A DNA stretch of 23,680 bases from positions 1-23,680 of IMG/VR virus record IMGVR_UViG_3300030107_001975. One strand, written 5' to 3'. Made by a program: the position numbers and the translations under genes. This DNA comes from a virus. Position 1 is the first letter of the stretch, and every line of letters starts with the position of its first letter. Below the pieces are notes generated by a model. That model searched no databases, was not told where the DNA came from, and was given only the letters and a program-made list of their open reading frames with translations. This document shows positions 6,441 through 16,748 of this stretch, one piece after another.

Positions 6441-8945
6441 ATGTCATCATATCGTAATGCTATAAATACCCTTAGATCAGCTAATTCAAATGCCTTTCAC
6501 ACTCTACAACAAAATAATATAGATGTAGGTAATTGGGAATCAAAAAAAGCTATTGCTGAAGGTCAATTTCTTGCTAAGGCATCTCAAACTGCAGCAAACC
6601 TTATTGCACAAAAACATGAACAATACCGTCAATCTGAACAGACAAGGGCTGTAGAAGATTGGTATGCAATGCAATATGATTGGAATGATCCTAACGCTCT
6701 TACTACGAAACAAGTCTTAGAAGATGCTGAAAAGGCTGATTTAGAATTACATAGTCAAGGTATTAAATTTCGTCAAAGTGGCGGTGATCCTAAAATTGCT
6801 AATTTAATTGCAAACCAAAGTCCAGTTTATGCTGCACAAATAGCTAAATTAAAGCTTAATCAAGATGCTTCAAACTTTGAGCCTTGGGTTCGTAATCAAT
6901 TATTAAATAACGATACTTGGATTGGTGAAGAAGGACAGCCTGGTTCCTTTCAAATTAATGATATACCTTTAAATAATTTAGAACAAACACAACAAGCTTA
7001 CGAATATCTACGTAGAAAATATTGGAATGATACAGGAGCTTCTCAATTTGGTAAGGATTTCTTAAATCAAACTGGTTACTTTGAATCATTCAGAAAAATA
7101 GATTCTAAGTTATATTCTGAATTCTCATCAACTTCAGATATTTCCCAGTCTGCTGAACGTAGAAGAATTTCTATTAATACATTTCTTAACGAACCTACTA
7201 CAGCAAACCTGTTGTCTATGGTCAATTCGATCGGTAATGGTGTTGATTTAGATGGTAAGTTTATAGGTAGAGCTGAAGCATGGGGTAATAATTGGACAGA
7301 AAAGATAGTAAAAAATGCTATGTTATCTGGTAAACTTACTCCTGAGCAATTTGAAACACTAAGAAATACACCAATTGATCCAAAAGATCCAAAGTCACCA
7401 TCATTAAAAAAGAAATGGGAAGAGCGTTGGGGTGATAATGGTGTATTTGAAAGAGAATTAGGAGAAGCTCAACAAAAAATCCATACTGAAGAACAAGAGA
7501 CTAAAACAGATAATCAAGAAAAAGCCCAACTCTCTAGTATAACGTTATTAAGAGAAGCTAATTTTAATAGAAACGCATATACTGCACTTAGAAAAGAGCT
7601 TCGGAATACATGGCCTGAATTAGATACTGATATGTTAGATACTGCTTTTGAATCTAATAATAAAAGTAATGTAAACGCTGATGATGTAATAAACGATATT
7701 ATAACAAAGAAAAACCAAGGACTATTTGTCGGAGATCTTATTAAATCTTCCTCTTGGAAGGTTCAAACAGATGAGCGGATAAAAAAGATACTTGATAATG
7801 AAGAGGCTGTATTAAAATCACCTGCACATAAAGCTAATCAAAATACTATAACAGGTTGGTTAAAAGCAAAATGGAAATTTCAAGGTCATCCATCAGAATG
7901 GCAATTAGATAGCACATCGAAAAACTTAGCTAATGCTAAGATTCAACAGAAATATAAAGAACTATTGAATATAGGAATGGCTAATCCTGAAGTATTCCAA
8001 CAGGAAGGCTTGTCATTAGAAAATTGGGCAATTGTAAATACCGAAAAGTGGCTCATGGCTAACGGTGGAAATGCAATGGATAATCAAAACACAAATGCAT
8101 TATTTTATATGGAAAATAATGAAATGCCTAATCTTCTAAATCCTATTAAAGAATCTACAAAAAATGTAACCGAAGCAATTGATTCTAAAATCAAAGCAAT
8201 AACTGAGTACGCTAAGACTTATAAAGGCGGTCTTGAAGCTGCTTTATATTCTCCTAACTTACCTGTAGGTGATAATAAGGCATCAACTAATTTTAATCAA
8301 TCATTAGCTTTAGGTGAACCAATACCTTCAGATGTTCTTGCATTTGCCAGACGTTTAAAAATAGATCCATTTGAATATATGAATGCTAGAAGTCAATCTC
8401 ATGGTAATGGACCTCTTGATCCAAAGTATAGATCTGCTGCTAGTGAAGCAATAAACGGATTACCAACCAATTGGAAACGGAAAATTTTTGGAGAGCAACC
8501 AACTCTAGATAAAACTACTAGAACTATGGCTGAAGTTGCGAAAAAGAAAAACGCTGGACCTGTTGATATAGATGGTAATCCTATTGATATGAGTCAAGTT
8601 GAAAAAGAAATGATAATAGATTTTTGCGAGAATATAAATGGAGACCCAGAACTTGGTTCTGAAATAGTGGGCGCAGCTGAGGCTTTTGGAATGGAGCCTG
8701 TTGGCATCTTAACAGGAGTTATGGCCATGGGAGGAGAAGTAACAAATCCTTTTTTAGATTTAAAGTCGTCTGAATCCATACACGATTTCACTGAACTCAT
8801 ATATAATAATGAAGACTTTCTACAAGCATTAATGGATAGTCCTAATTATAAACGAATAAAATATGCATGTACTGGTGACATTAATTTCTACCCTAGAAGG
8901 ACATCATTATCTAATATGCAACAACTACGTAATATGAAATTATGA
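6441..8945 (+). CDS. Internal virion (core) protein, T7 gp15-like
   Basis: This 834-residue protein lies in the gene 15 position and is of the expected size (T7 gp15 has 747). It is hydrophilic and mostly helical, with many Asn, Gln, Lys and Glu residues and long charged stretches such as HTEEQETKTDNQEKAQ. It has no signal peptide. Near the C-terminus (about residues 715-770) there is a hydrophobic patch (IVGAAEAFGMEPVGILTGVM). In T7, gp15 forms part of the internal core stack and of the periplasmic ejection channel. The family is poorly conserved in sequence, so the call rests mainly on size, composition and synteny. The stop overlaps the next start as ATGA at 8942-8945. Confidence 0.75.
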   Translation: MSSYRNAINTLRSANSNAFHTLQQNNIDVGNWESKKAIAEGQFLAKASQTAANLIAQKHEQYRQSEQTRAVEDWYAMQYDWNDPNALTTKQVLEDAEKADLELHSQGIKFRQSGGDPKIANLIANQSPVYAAQIAKLKLNQDASNFEPWVRNQLLNNDTWIGEEGQPGSFQINDIPLNNLEQTQQAYEYLRRKYWNDTGASQFGKDFLNQTGYFESFRKIDSKLYSEFSSTSDISQSAERRRISINTFLNEPTTANLLSMVNSIGNGVDLDGKFIGRAEAWGNNWTEKIVKNAMLSGKLTPEQFETLRNTPIDPKDPKSPSLKKKWEERWGDNGVFERELGEAQQKIHTEEQETKTDNQEKAQLSSITLLREANFNRNAYTALRKELRNTWPELDTDMLDTAFESNNKSNVNADDVINDIITKKNQGLFVGDLIKSSSWKVQTDERIKKILDNEEAVLKSPAHKANQNTITGWLKAKWKFQGHPSEWQLDSTSKNLANAKIQQKYKELLNIGMANPEVFQQEGLSLENWAIVNTEKWLMANGGNAMDNQNTNALFYMENNEMPNLLNPIKESTKNVTEAIDSKIKAITEYAKTYKGGLEAALYSPNLPVGDNKASTNFNQSLALGEPIPSDVLAFARRLKIDPFEYMNARSQSHGNGPLDPKYRSAASEAINGLPTNWKRKIFGEQPTLDKTTRTMAEVAKKKNAGPVDIDGNPIDMSQVEKEMIIDFCENINGDPELGSEIVGAAEAFGMEPVGILTGVMAMGGEVTNPFLDLKSSESIHDFTELIYNNEDFLQALMDSPNYKRIKYACTGDINFYPRRTSLSNMQQLRNMKL

Positions 8946-11900
8946 CAAACCCTTACGAGGTCGAAGGAGGTTCATTAGGTATAAATGATCAAGCTGTCAT
9001 ATCTACGGATATGGATCAAACAGAAGATCAAGGGAACATAGCTTTAGTTGATCAATTACCTACAATGGGTGAAACGCTTGGCACAGAAAACGTTCCAGAA
9101 AGTACTAGTGCTCCTGAACTTGAGGGATCTAATGAGATTGCTCCTCAAGATACTAGAGAACAACGCCAACAAATGTGGGCAGAAATGGATCAATGGCGTA
9201 AATTGCCAGATGGTCCAGATAAAGATAGAGCAAGAAATGCTTGGACAATGAAATACTACGGTATGACTTATGACGAGCATCAGAAGCAAAAACAAAAAAG
9301 GGCATTTATTTATGGAGGTGGTAAGGAAAGTGCTGCAGATTTCTATAGTATAGGAGGTACATTTGGACAACGAATGAGTGCTGCAGGAACAGGATTACTT
9401 GATACTACTGTTGATTTTCTAAATTTAGTACCAGGAATTAACTTACCTAAACCAAATAAATATCAAGATGATTTAGCAGAAGCAACTAGAAATATCAGTG
9501 GGCTTGTGATACCAATGCTTATGTTAGAAGGTCTTGTTGTTAAAGGTGGTACGGCACTACATCAAGCTAAAGTTGCACCTAAATGGATGCAAGCTTTAGG
9601 TAATAATAAATTATTTTCTAGACTTTCTGCAGGTGGTTTAGGTTCAGGTGCAGAAATAGGTTCAGGAATTTTAATTGATAGTGTAGCTGAACAGAATAAA
9701 TATAATGATACACTTGCAACTATGTGGAAAGAAAACCAATGGGCATTCCATGGTTTTATTCCTGATAGTTGGAGCACAGACGGTGCAAGTCCAGATGTAA
9801 AAGCACGACAAAATGCTTTAGAAGGTGCTCGTTTGTCTTTTGGAGCTGGTATATTAAAATCTTTTGCAAAACTATTTAAATCTAGTAGAAGTATTGATAA
9901 GGTTGTAAAGTATACAGCTCGTAGTGGTTATGATAATAATGCTTTACAGAAAGCGATAACTGATGAATTTGATAATATTAAATATTCTGACAATGTTGTT
10001 GAAGATGAGATTTTAAGAAGTGAAGCTAGGTTTGAAAATGAACTAGATAAATTAGCAGATTTCTTTGACGCAACTAAAGAATCTCCTAGTAAAATTGAAT
10101 TAGGAGTTCATGATATAGATGATGTTTCTTCTACTGGAATAATTGTTAGAAATTCAGATGGTGTAATAGGAGCATCTACTGATGCCGCAAGGATAGCAGC
10201 TAATAAAGGTACTACAGTTGGACGTTTAGGTACTACAATTTCTGAAGCAGCTCGTAAATATGGTTTAAAAACTACTTCATTAGATAATGATTCTATTGTA
10301 AAAGGTTTAGCTGATGAAATAAAATCAGCAGGTAAATTCGATACATCAGGTAATGTAAAATTATCATGGGAAGAGATAGATAATGCTGGTACACGTTTAG
10401 CTGAAATTCTAAATGATCCTACACTTGAACCAGGAGATTTTAAACGATTAATAAATGAATTTAAAGAACTAGATGGTAGTATTAAAAAAGTTGACAATGT
10501 AGGTATTAATGCAGTTAATAAAGCATTAAAAAAATATATGACCGACTTTTTAGATATGGATGTTCAAAAAGCTAGAGCTTATCTTGTAACTTCTGAAGCT
10601 GGAGCTGCGTCTGATTTAGCTGAAGCTTACAGATTAATGGATGGTACATCAGCAGTTGAAAGAGTACAAGAACAAATTCTTGATCGATTAGAATTATTAA
10701 TGGTTGAAAAAGGTATAGCTAAAGCACAATTTGCTATTAAAGATCAAGCTTTAGAATCTTTAAAAGCAGCTGCTTTAGGTAAAAATACTAAGAGAGCTGT
10801 CAAACAAGCTAAACTTTTAAATTCTAATTTAAGTCAAGAGATATCTGATATTATACCTAGTGTAAAAAATTGGCGAAAAACAATAGAAAATTTAGCTGAA
10901 GAAAATCCTAACTTTGTTAAACCATTAATGCTTGCTTATGAATTTAGTGATGGAAATATCAATTCTATGTATGGACTAAATAAATTAGTTCAAAACCAAT
11001 TGGGTACACTTAATAAATTTATATATGATGGGACTCCAGAAATCCCTTCTATTATTAATAAAGCATGGTGGGCAAATTATTTTAACTCTGTACTATCTGC
11101 ATTCTCTACTCCTGTTAAAGCACTAGCTGGTAACTTTGGTGGTTTTATATCAGAACCAGTAAGTGTATTATATGGAGCAATGAGAGAGGGAGATCTTCAA
11201 GGATTACGACGAGCATCTTATCAATACTTTGGATTAACTGATACCTTACATCAAGGTTGGAAACATTTAGGACATGTATTTAGAAAAGTAGGTACAGATC
11301 CAGATTCAGTAAGTTATATTGTTCGTGATGATATAGCTTTACAGAAATATAATCAAAGTATAGAAGTAACTAGAGCATGGGCAGATGCTGCAGCTAAAGA
11401 CGGTGAGTTTGGAGGTCAAGCTTTATTATCAATATTTGATGATTTAGATGCTTTAAGCCGAGATCCTATCTTAAGATTCGGTGCAAATTCTATGACAGCA
11501 TTAGATGGCTTCACTAGAATGACTCAGAAAGTTGCTGAAGATAAAGGTAAAATGTTTGACCTTTTAATGAAAAAATATCCTGATGGTAAATGGGGTAAAA
11601 AAGAATTCAGAGAAGGTTGGCAATCATTACATAAAATGGGTTTTGATGAGAACGGTATGATTACTAGTGAAAGTGTAGATTATGCTTCACGTGAAATTGC
11701 ATTGAATTTAGATAGTCAATTAGTCAGGGCTACAAATTCTATGATCAAACATTTTCCAATTATGCGTTCAGTATTATTGTTCCCTAAAACTCAAATGAAT
11801 GTATTAGATATATTTGGTAAATATGGACCGACAAGTAGAATGGGAGCAGGCCAAGTTTTTGCTGGTGATTATTATGAATTACTTGGACCTTTAGGAAATA

Positions 11901-13126
11901 AAAAAATAGAGGACTTTGTTCCTGAAGAAATCCAAGAGATTTTAAGCAAACGTGGTATAGATATGTCTGGAGATATTTATGCTAAGTTAAAAGCACTTAG
12001 ATATAAAATAAGAGGCAGAGTTGCAATTGGTAACTTAGCAGTTGTTAGTGCTCTTACAATGTTTACTCAAGGTAGAATACGTGGTAATGGGCATTGGGAT
12101 CCTCAAGTACAACGTGGTAGAGTAGATCAAGGATATAAGAAAAAAACATTCCAAGATTTAAATGGTAACTGGCATTCTTATGAATGGTTAGGTCCAGTAG
12201 GAGATTGGTTAGCTTTAACAGTTGATGGGCTTGATAATTTTAACTCTATGAGTTCTGCTAGATTTGAACATTTTGAAAAGAAAATGGCATTTGTCGCTGC
12301 TGCAACCTTTAGTAACAGAACTTTATTAGCTAATTTAGAACCATTAGGTGATATATTTGCAAGTAATGGAGCTGCAGGTGCTAGATGGGCTGCTAATTTC
12401 GGTAATAATATGTTACCCCTAGGTGCCCAACGTAATGAACTAGGTAAAATAATGTATGGTATGCTGAGAGAAGTAGATAATGATGTATCAGATTTAATAA
12501 GAAATAGAAATAATTTCTTAGATGCTATAGATCAAGATGGAGCATTATCTCCTAAATATGATTGGGTTTCTGGTACACCTGTTAAACAAACTGAAGGAGA
12601 AAGCTTCTGGACTAGAGCACGTAATCAATATACACCTTTTAAAGTTTATCCTAACCAAAGCCCAGAACAACAATTCTTGATTGATATTGAATATGATTCC
12701 AGACCAATTTTCAATATTTCTAGATATGGAGCTAAATATACATCCACTGAAAGATCGGAATTAGGTAGTTTGATAGGTCAAGATAAATATTTTAATAGAG
12801 GTTTAAAGAGTATTATGAGAAAAGCAGCAAGATATACTTGGACTGATCCTGATACTAATAAAACTTTTAAAGGATATAGAAATATATTAAACCATGTTCG
12901 AAACAATAAAGGTTGGACTACCGAACAATTACCTGATAATCTTTATGGTATTAATAAGAGTATCGATAGATTACTAAGACAATCAGTAAATCGTATTGAA
13001 AATAAAATAAGTACCATCCAATCTATCCGCCAACGTGAGACTGAAAAGAATTTAACCAAATTAAATACTGAATATGGTAACTTAGATAACATCTTCAACC
13101 TCACTCAACCAAGCAATAGTAATTAA
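8942..13126 (+). CDS. Internal virion (core) protein, T7 gp16-like
   Basis: This is the largest product (1394 residues; T7 gp16 has 1318) and is in the gene 16 position. The first ~130 residues are acidic and Gln-rich. Hydrophobic stretches follow near residues 182-200 (SGLVIPMLMLEGLVV), near 715-730 (SVLSAFSTPVKALAGNFGG) and near 1030-1045 (AIGNLAVVSALTMF), which suits a protein that enters the inner membrane during DNA ejection. The part from about residue 700 to 1000 (GLRRASYQYFG, MTALDGFTRMTQK, ASREIALNLDSQLVRATNSM) looks well conserved among marine T7-like phages as I recall them. I did not find the N-terminal lytic transglycosylase motif of T7 gp16. The stop is followed at once by the fibre ATG. 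Confidence 0.82.
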   Translation: MTNPYEVEGGSLGINDQAVISTDMDQTEDQGNIALVDQLPTMGETLGTENVPESTSAPELEGSNEIAPQDTREQRQQMWAEMDQWRKLPDGPDKDRARNAWTMKYYGMTYDEHQKQKQKRAFIYGGGKESAADFYSIGGTFGQRMSAAGTGLLDTTVDFLNLVPGINLPKPNKYQDDLAEATRNISGLVIPMLMLEGLVVKGGTALHQAKVAPKWMQALGNNKLFSRLSAGGLGSGAEIGSGILIDSVAEQNKYNDTLATMWKENQWAFHGFIPDSWSTDGASPDVKARQNALEGARLSFGAGILKSFAKLFKSSRSIDKVVKYTARSGYDNNALQKAITDEFDNIKYSDNVVEDEILRSEARFENELDKLADFFDATKESPSKIELGVHDIDDVSSTGIIVRNSDGVIGASTDAARIAANKGTTVGRLGTTISEAARKYGLKTTSLDNDSIVKGLADEIKSAGKFDTSGNVKLSWEEIDNAGTRLAEILNDPTLEPGDFKRLINEFKELDGSIKKVDNVGINAVNKALKKYMTDFLDMDVQKARAYLVTSEAGAASDLAEAYRLMDGTSAVERVQEQILDRLELLMVEKGIAKAQFAIKDQALESLKAAALGKNTKRAVKQAKLLNSNLSQEISDIIPSVKNWRKTIENLAEENPNFVKPLMLAYEFSDGNINSMYGLNKLVQNQLGTLNKFIYDGTPEIPSIINKAWWANYFNSVLSAFSTPVKALAGNFGGFISEPVSVLYGAMREGDLQGLRRASYQYFGLTDTLHQGWKHLGHVFRKVGTDPDSVSYIVRDDIALQKYNQSIEVTRAWADAAAKDGEFGGQALLSIFDDLDALSRDPILRFGANSMTALDGFTRMTQKVAEDKGKMFDLLMKKYPDGKWGKKEFREGWQSLHKMGFDENGMITSESVDYASREIALNLDSQLVRATNSMIKHFPIMRSVLLFPKTQMNVLDIFGKYGPTSRMGAGQVFAGDYYELLGPLGNKKIEDFVPEEIQEILSKRGIDMSGDIYAKLKALRYKIRGRVAIGNLAVVSALTMFTQGRIRGNGHWDPQVQRGRVDQGYKKKTFQDLNGNWHSYEWLGPVGDWLALTVDGLDNFNSMSSARFEHFEKKMAFVAAATFSNRTLLANLEPLGDIFASNGAAGARWAANFGNNMLPLGAQRNELGKIMYGMLREVDNDVSDLIRNRNNFLDAIDQDGALSPKYDWVSGTPVKQTEGESFWTRARNQYTPFKVYPNQSPEQQFLIDIEYDSRPIFNISRYGAKYTSTERSELGSLIGQDKYFNRGLKSIMRKAARYTWTDPDTNKTFKGYRNILNHVRNNKGWTTEQLPDNLYGINKSIDRLLRQSVNRIENKISTIQSIRQRETEKNLTKLNTEYGNLDNIFNLTQPSNSN

Positions 13127-15901
13127 ATGGCACATACAACACGACTAACAAGAGCGTATGACGCTAATACTGGTACTGCTAATACATTTACGTATTCAAA
13201 TAGCTTTGATGTTTTCAAGGAAACTGAAGTAGTTGTTGAGCTTGATAATGTAATTTTAACTTATCAAAGTGGTACTATAAATGAATCCGCCTCTCCACGT
13301 GAGTATACCGTAGATAAAGCAGCAAAAACTATCCATATAGGTGGTGCTGACTTATCTAGTGGTACAATTAAAATATACCCAAATACTGATTTAGGTAATC
13401 CAACAGGATTTGCAACTTATACTGCAGGTTCTGCTATAGATGCAAGCGATCTCAATAACAATCAAAAACAAGCTCTACGGAAATTGATGGAGATTGATGA
13501 GAATTATGTAAGCACTCAAACAACACCAGTATTTAGAAATAGTATCTCCTTCGAAGGGGCAACTGATGATGATTATGAGACCACTCTTTCAGTTGTTGAT
13601 CCTACAGCAGATCGTACTATAACCCTTCCTAATGTTACAGGCACAGTAATAACAACTGGAGATACAGGCACAGTAGCTCATGCAATGCTTGCTAATGATG
13701 CTGTAGATGGAGATAATATAGCCGATGATTCTGTCAATTCTGAGCATTATGTTGATGCTTCTATTGACCTTGCTCACCTATCTGCAAACTCAGTAAACTC
13801 ATCTAAAATAGTAGATGATTCTATTGTTAATGCTGATATTAATTCAGCAGCCGCAATTGCACATAGCAAACTTGCTAATGTCACAGATGGCCAAATCCTT
13901 GTAGGAAATGGTTCAAATGTACCAACAGCTGTAGCAGTTTCAGGTGATGTAACCTTAGCAAATACAGGTGCTGTAACCATAGCTAATGATGCTGTGGAAC
14001 AGGCTATGATAGCTGACGATGCAGTAGGAGCTGACCAACTAGCAAGTGATGCAGTAGTTAATGCTTCTGTAGCATCTGGTGCAGCTATTGAATTTACTAA
14101 ACTTGAAAACTTAGATAGTGCTAGAATCTTAGTTGGTAATGGATCTAACAAAGCAGCAGAAGTTGCAGTATCAGGTGATGTAACTTTAGCTAGTTCAGGT
14201 GCCTTTACTATTGCAAATGATGCAGTAGAAATAGGAATGATAGGTTGTGAGCAAACAACTATTTCTGATAGTGACTCACATATTCCTACCTCTGGAGCTG
14301 TTATAGATTATGTAACAAGTGTAATCTCACCTATTGGTGGTTTTGAAGTTATAGCAGATGATGAATCATTCCCTAATACAATTCCAGCAGCTGGTGTTGT
14401 AGTAAGTATAACTGATGCAGCTGGATTACAAGTTAACTCTAGTGGTGTCTCTACTAATGGAGATGCACTTGATAACTCAACTATAACCATTAATGGGTTC
14501 CCTAGTGAATTAAGAGGTGGTGTAGATGGTAATGCAGATCCTTATGTATTCCAGTCAGGTGCTGGTTTGATGGTCGTATCAACTGGATCAAGTCAAACTT
14601 ATAATTACCACCAGGCAATGATAAGGGAATCAGACTTTGTACGGTTGAGTGATGATATAAATGACTTTAACAATAGATACCGTACAGCTGGTAGTAGAAC
14701 TGCAGATGGTGATGCATCTAATGATGAAGGAGATCTTTTCTTCGATCAGGGTACCAATAAAATGTATGTCCATGATGGATCTACATGGGGAGAAGTAACA
14801 TCTACGGGTGACTTTAAGTATCTAGTGTTGACCAATCCTGGTACAACTGATGCACCTACACTTACTAACGCAACATTTGATTTAAAAGAAACCAGTACAT
14901 CTGGTAGCGCAGCTAGTGTAACTTCAGCAGCACAACTTATTGTCAGTGTTAATGGTGTTATACAGAAAGCTAATACTGGAACAAGTACCCCATCAGAAGG
15001 TTTTGCATTATCTGATGCTGATACTATTGTATTCAGTGCGGCTCCAGGATCTGATGCTAGTATATTTATTGTACAAATTGGTTCAGCTGTAAGTATTCCT
15101 ACACCAGGAGATGGTACAGTAACTGCTGCTAAATTACAAAGCCCACTAGTTATACCTGATAACCAAAAGATTGTTTTTGGAACTGGATCAGATTTACAAT
15201 TCTATCATGATGGAAGTGATTCTTATATTGATGATACTGGTACAGGTGCATTAAGATTTAAAACTAGTGTATTAGGTTTTAATGGGGCTGATTCAACAGC
15301 ACAAGGTGCAGTAGATAATGATGGTTGGGAATTCAGATCAGGAGGTACTTTACGATCAGAAGTAAATTCTAGTGGTTTTGCTGTTTCAGGTACTGTATCT
15401 TCAATAGGTGCAACTGATTTAGTTTTAAATACAAATAATGGTACTGATTCAGGTTCCATTACTATTACAGATGCAGCTAATGGGGATATAACTATAGCTC
15501 CAAATGGCTCAGGTAAAATTGTATTAGATGGTCAAAATTGGCCTGTTGCTGCTGGATCAGCTGGTCAAGTATTAAAAGCGGGTAGTACTCCTGCTAATTT
15601 AGAATGGGGTGCAGCTGGTGTAACTATAGCTAATGATGCTAATAATAGAATTACTACAGCTGATGGTTCATCTGGTTTAAATGGTGAAGCTAACCTTACA
15701 TTTGATGGATCTACGTTAGCTGTAACAGGTAATCAAACAGTTAGTAAACAAATATCAGCAGTAGGCTTTGAAGCTCCTGCTGAAGTAGCTGCAGATTGGT
15801 CGATAGCAGCTGCTAATAATGCAATGTACCCAGGACCAATGGCAGTTGCTAGTGGAGTAACCGTTACTGTCCCTGCAAATAGAACACTTACAATAGTTTA
15901 A
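13127..15901 (+). CDS. Tail fibre protein with T7 gp17-type N-terminal domain
   Basis: Residues 1 to about 130 match the virion-attachment domain of T7 gp17: a beta-rich start, then VVVELDNVILT, a YTVD-TIHI segment, TIKIYPNTD and ending with AGSAIDASDLNNNQKQAL. The remaining ~790 residues are Gly/Ser/Thr/Asp/Ala-rich beta-fibre sequence with repeats: SEHYVDASID near 205, two ILVGNGSN blocks near 257 and 334, GDLFFDQGTNKMYVHDGSTW near 538, LQFYHDGSDSYIDD near 690, and a C-terminal ASGVTVTVPANRTLTIV end. These modules are typical of trimeric fibres of marine phages. At 924 residues it is much longer than T7 gp17 (553). It binds the tail at its N-terminus and presumably a host surface receptor at its distal end. 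Confidence 0.88.
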   Translation: MAHTTRLTRAYDANTGTANTFTYSNSFDVFKETEVVVELDNVILTYQSGTINESASPREYTVDKAAKTIHIGGADLSSGTIKIYPNTDLGNPTGFATYTAGSAIDASDLNNNQKQALRKLMEIDENYVSTQTTPVFRNSISFEGATDDDYETTLSVVDPTADRTITLPNVTGTVITTGDTGTVAHAMLANDAVDGDNIADDSVNSEHYVDASIDLAHLSANSVNSSKIVDDSIVNADINSAAAIAHSKLANVTDGQILVGNGSNVPTAVAVSGDVTLANTGAVTIANDAVEQAMIADDAVGADQLASDAVVNASVASGAAIEFTKLENLDSARILVGNGSNKAAEVAVSGDVTLASSGAFTIANDAVEIGMIGCEQTTISDSDSHIPTSGAVIDYVTSVISPIGGFEVIADDESFPNTIPAAGVVVSITDAAGLQVNSSGVSTNGDALDNSTITINGFPSELRGGVDGNADPYVFQSGAGLMVVSTGSSQTYNYHQAMIRESDFVRLSDDINDFNNRYRTAGSRTADGDASNDEGDLFFDQGTNKMYVHDGSTWGEVTSTGDFKYLVLTNPGTTDAPTLTNATFDLKETSTSGSAASVTSAAQLIVSVNGVIQKANTGTSTPSEGFALSDADTIVFSAAPGSDASIFIVQIGSAVSIPTPGDGTVTAAKLQSPLVIPDNQKIVFGTGSDLQFYHDGSDSYIDDTGTGALRFKTSVLGFNGADSTAQGAVDNDGWEFRSGGTLRSEVNSSGFAVSGTVSSIGATDLVLNTNNGTDSGSITITDAANGDITIAPNGSGKIVLDGQNWPVAAGSAGQVLKAGSTPANLEWGAAGVTIANDANNRITTADGSSGLNGEANLTFDGSTLAVTGNQTVSKQISAVGFEAPAEVAADWSIAAANNAMYPGPMAVASGVTVTVPANRTLTIV
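13895..14014 (+). repeat. Fibre shaft repeat, copy 1 (GNGS...SGDVTLA...ANDAVE)
   Basis: This encodes about 40 residues beginning ILVGNGSN, then VAVSGDVTLANTGAVTIANDAVE. It is a near copy of the block at 14126-14242. The two copies are about 77 codons apart and probably form equal shaft segments of the fibre. Confidence 0.75.
14126..14242 (+). repeat. Fibre shaft repeat, copy 2
   Basis: This encodes ILVGNGSN, then VAVSGDVTLASSGAFTIANDAVE, nearly the same as the block at 13895-14014. Codons differ at many places, so the duplication is old or has been diversified. Confidence 0.75.
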
Positions 15902-15903
15902 TT

Positions 15904-16449
15904 ATGCCAATAGGAATAAACGGATCAGGAACAATTACAGGAGTCTCTGTAGGTGGTCTACCCGACGGAATAGTAGATGAAGATATGTTAGCTGCAAATG
16001 CTGTAACAGCAGCTAAAGCTAATACTGCTGCATTTGGTAAAATACTCCAAGTAGTAACAGCCACTGACGATCAAAAAACAGTTAGTAGTAGCAGCTTTAC
16101 AGATATATATGACTCTGATTTATCAATAACATTAGCTTCTACATCTAATAAAGTGTTTGCATTAGGCGTCACTTCCTATGCTCATATGTCAAGAAGTAGT
16201 GGCGGAGATGTTCAAGCTGACTATAAGTTGGTAAGAAAAACATCTGGTGATACTAATGACAACTTACAAACGGGTAGGATGCGTCTTCAATCTGGAACTG
16301 ATTTAAATTGTAGTATGGTTGTATCTGCTTTGGATTCTTCGTTTAGTAATTTAGCTAATACTTACAATGTCCAATTAAAGTATGGCTCAGGAGATGAAGC
16401 TGCAAATGCTTATAACAATAGACTTTATTTATTTGAGGTAGCAGCATGA
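15904..16449 (+). CDS. Short tail-fibre-like protein (181 aa)
   Basis: The N-terminal ~50 residues are Gly/Ala-rich (GINGSGTITGVSVGGLPDG, DEDMLAANAVTAAKA), as in shaft segments of marine phage fibres. Then comes the hinge GKILQVV and a beta-rich C-terminal domain of ~125 residues (TDIYDSDLSITLASTSNKVF ... NRLYLFEVA). The same hinge introduces the C-terminal domain in the gene at 17386. No enzyme motif or signal peptide is visible. The start is two bases after the large-fibre stop, and the end overlaps the next gene as ATGA. It is probably a distal tip or adhesin piece, or an additional fibre; whether it assembles with the large fibre cannot be told from sequence. Confidence 0.7.
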   Translation: MPIGINGSGTITGVSVGGLPDGIVDEDMLAANAVTAAKANTAAFGKILQVVTATDDQKTVSSSSFTDIYDSDLSITLASTSNKVFALGVTSYAHMSRSSGGDVQADYKLVRKTSGDTNDNLQTGRMRLQSGTDLNCSMVVSALDSSFSNLANTYNVQLKYGSGDEAANAYNNRLYLFEVAA

Positions 16450-16748
16450 TAACTAAATTAAATGCTTTATACTCATTAACTCCTGGTGCAGAATGGGCTT
16501 GGGGTGGTATTGATTATCCCTATGCCAGATTGAATTGGTTAGATAGTAAGCAAACAAAACCCACTGAAGCTGAAATAGATGCTGAAGTAAAAAGGCTTCA
16601 AGGTATCTATGATAATAAAAAATATCAAAGAGATAGAGCAGCCGAATATCCTTCTGTGGTCGATCAGTTGGATGACATATACCATAACGGTATAGATGCT
16701 TGGAAAGCAACCATTAAAAAAACTAAAGATAAATATCCTAAACCATGA
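16446..16748 (+). CDS. YQRDRA-motif small protein, copy 1 (XkdW-like/tail-fibre accessory)
   Basis: This 100-residue protein has two parts. The N-terminal part holds YSLTPGAEWAWGG and NWLDSKQTKPTEAEIDAEV. The C-terminal part holds KYQRDRAAEYPSVVDQLDDI, WKATIKK and the end KYPKP. I recall this C-terminal part at the ends of many marine phage fibres or as separate small proteins, and it resembles XkdW-type tail proteins of Bacillus prophages. The helical, charged C-terminal half has paralogues in the genes at 17924 and 19128. It overlaps both neighbours as ATGA, tying its translation to fibre-like genes. A tail-fibre assembly or accessory role is inferred from context only. Confidence 0.7.
   Translation: MITKLNALYSLTPGAEWAWGGIDYPYARLNWLDSKQTKPTEAEIDAEVKRLQGIYDNKKYQRDRAAEYPSVVDQLDDIYHNGIDAWKATIKKTKDKYPKP

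Noticed and set aside
10108-10497. Open minus-strand frame of 129 codons inside the gp16-like gene, and other minus-strand frames (9056-9370, 13774-14151, 15223-15459)
   Set aside because: All lie antisense to long, well-supported + strand genes, have low-complexity products rich in Ser, Ile and Phe typical of antisense frames, and no start signals. All supported genes are on the + strand.
13701-14250. Direct repeats that could suggest a CRISPR array or a diversity-generating template/variable pair
   Set aside because: The repeats stay in frame and encode fibre shaft modules. There are no constant repeats with unique spacers, and no reverse transcriptase or adenine-specific template pattern was seen in the window.
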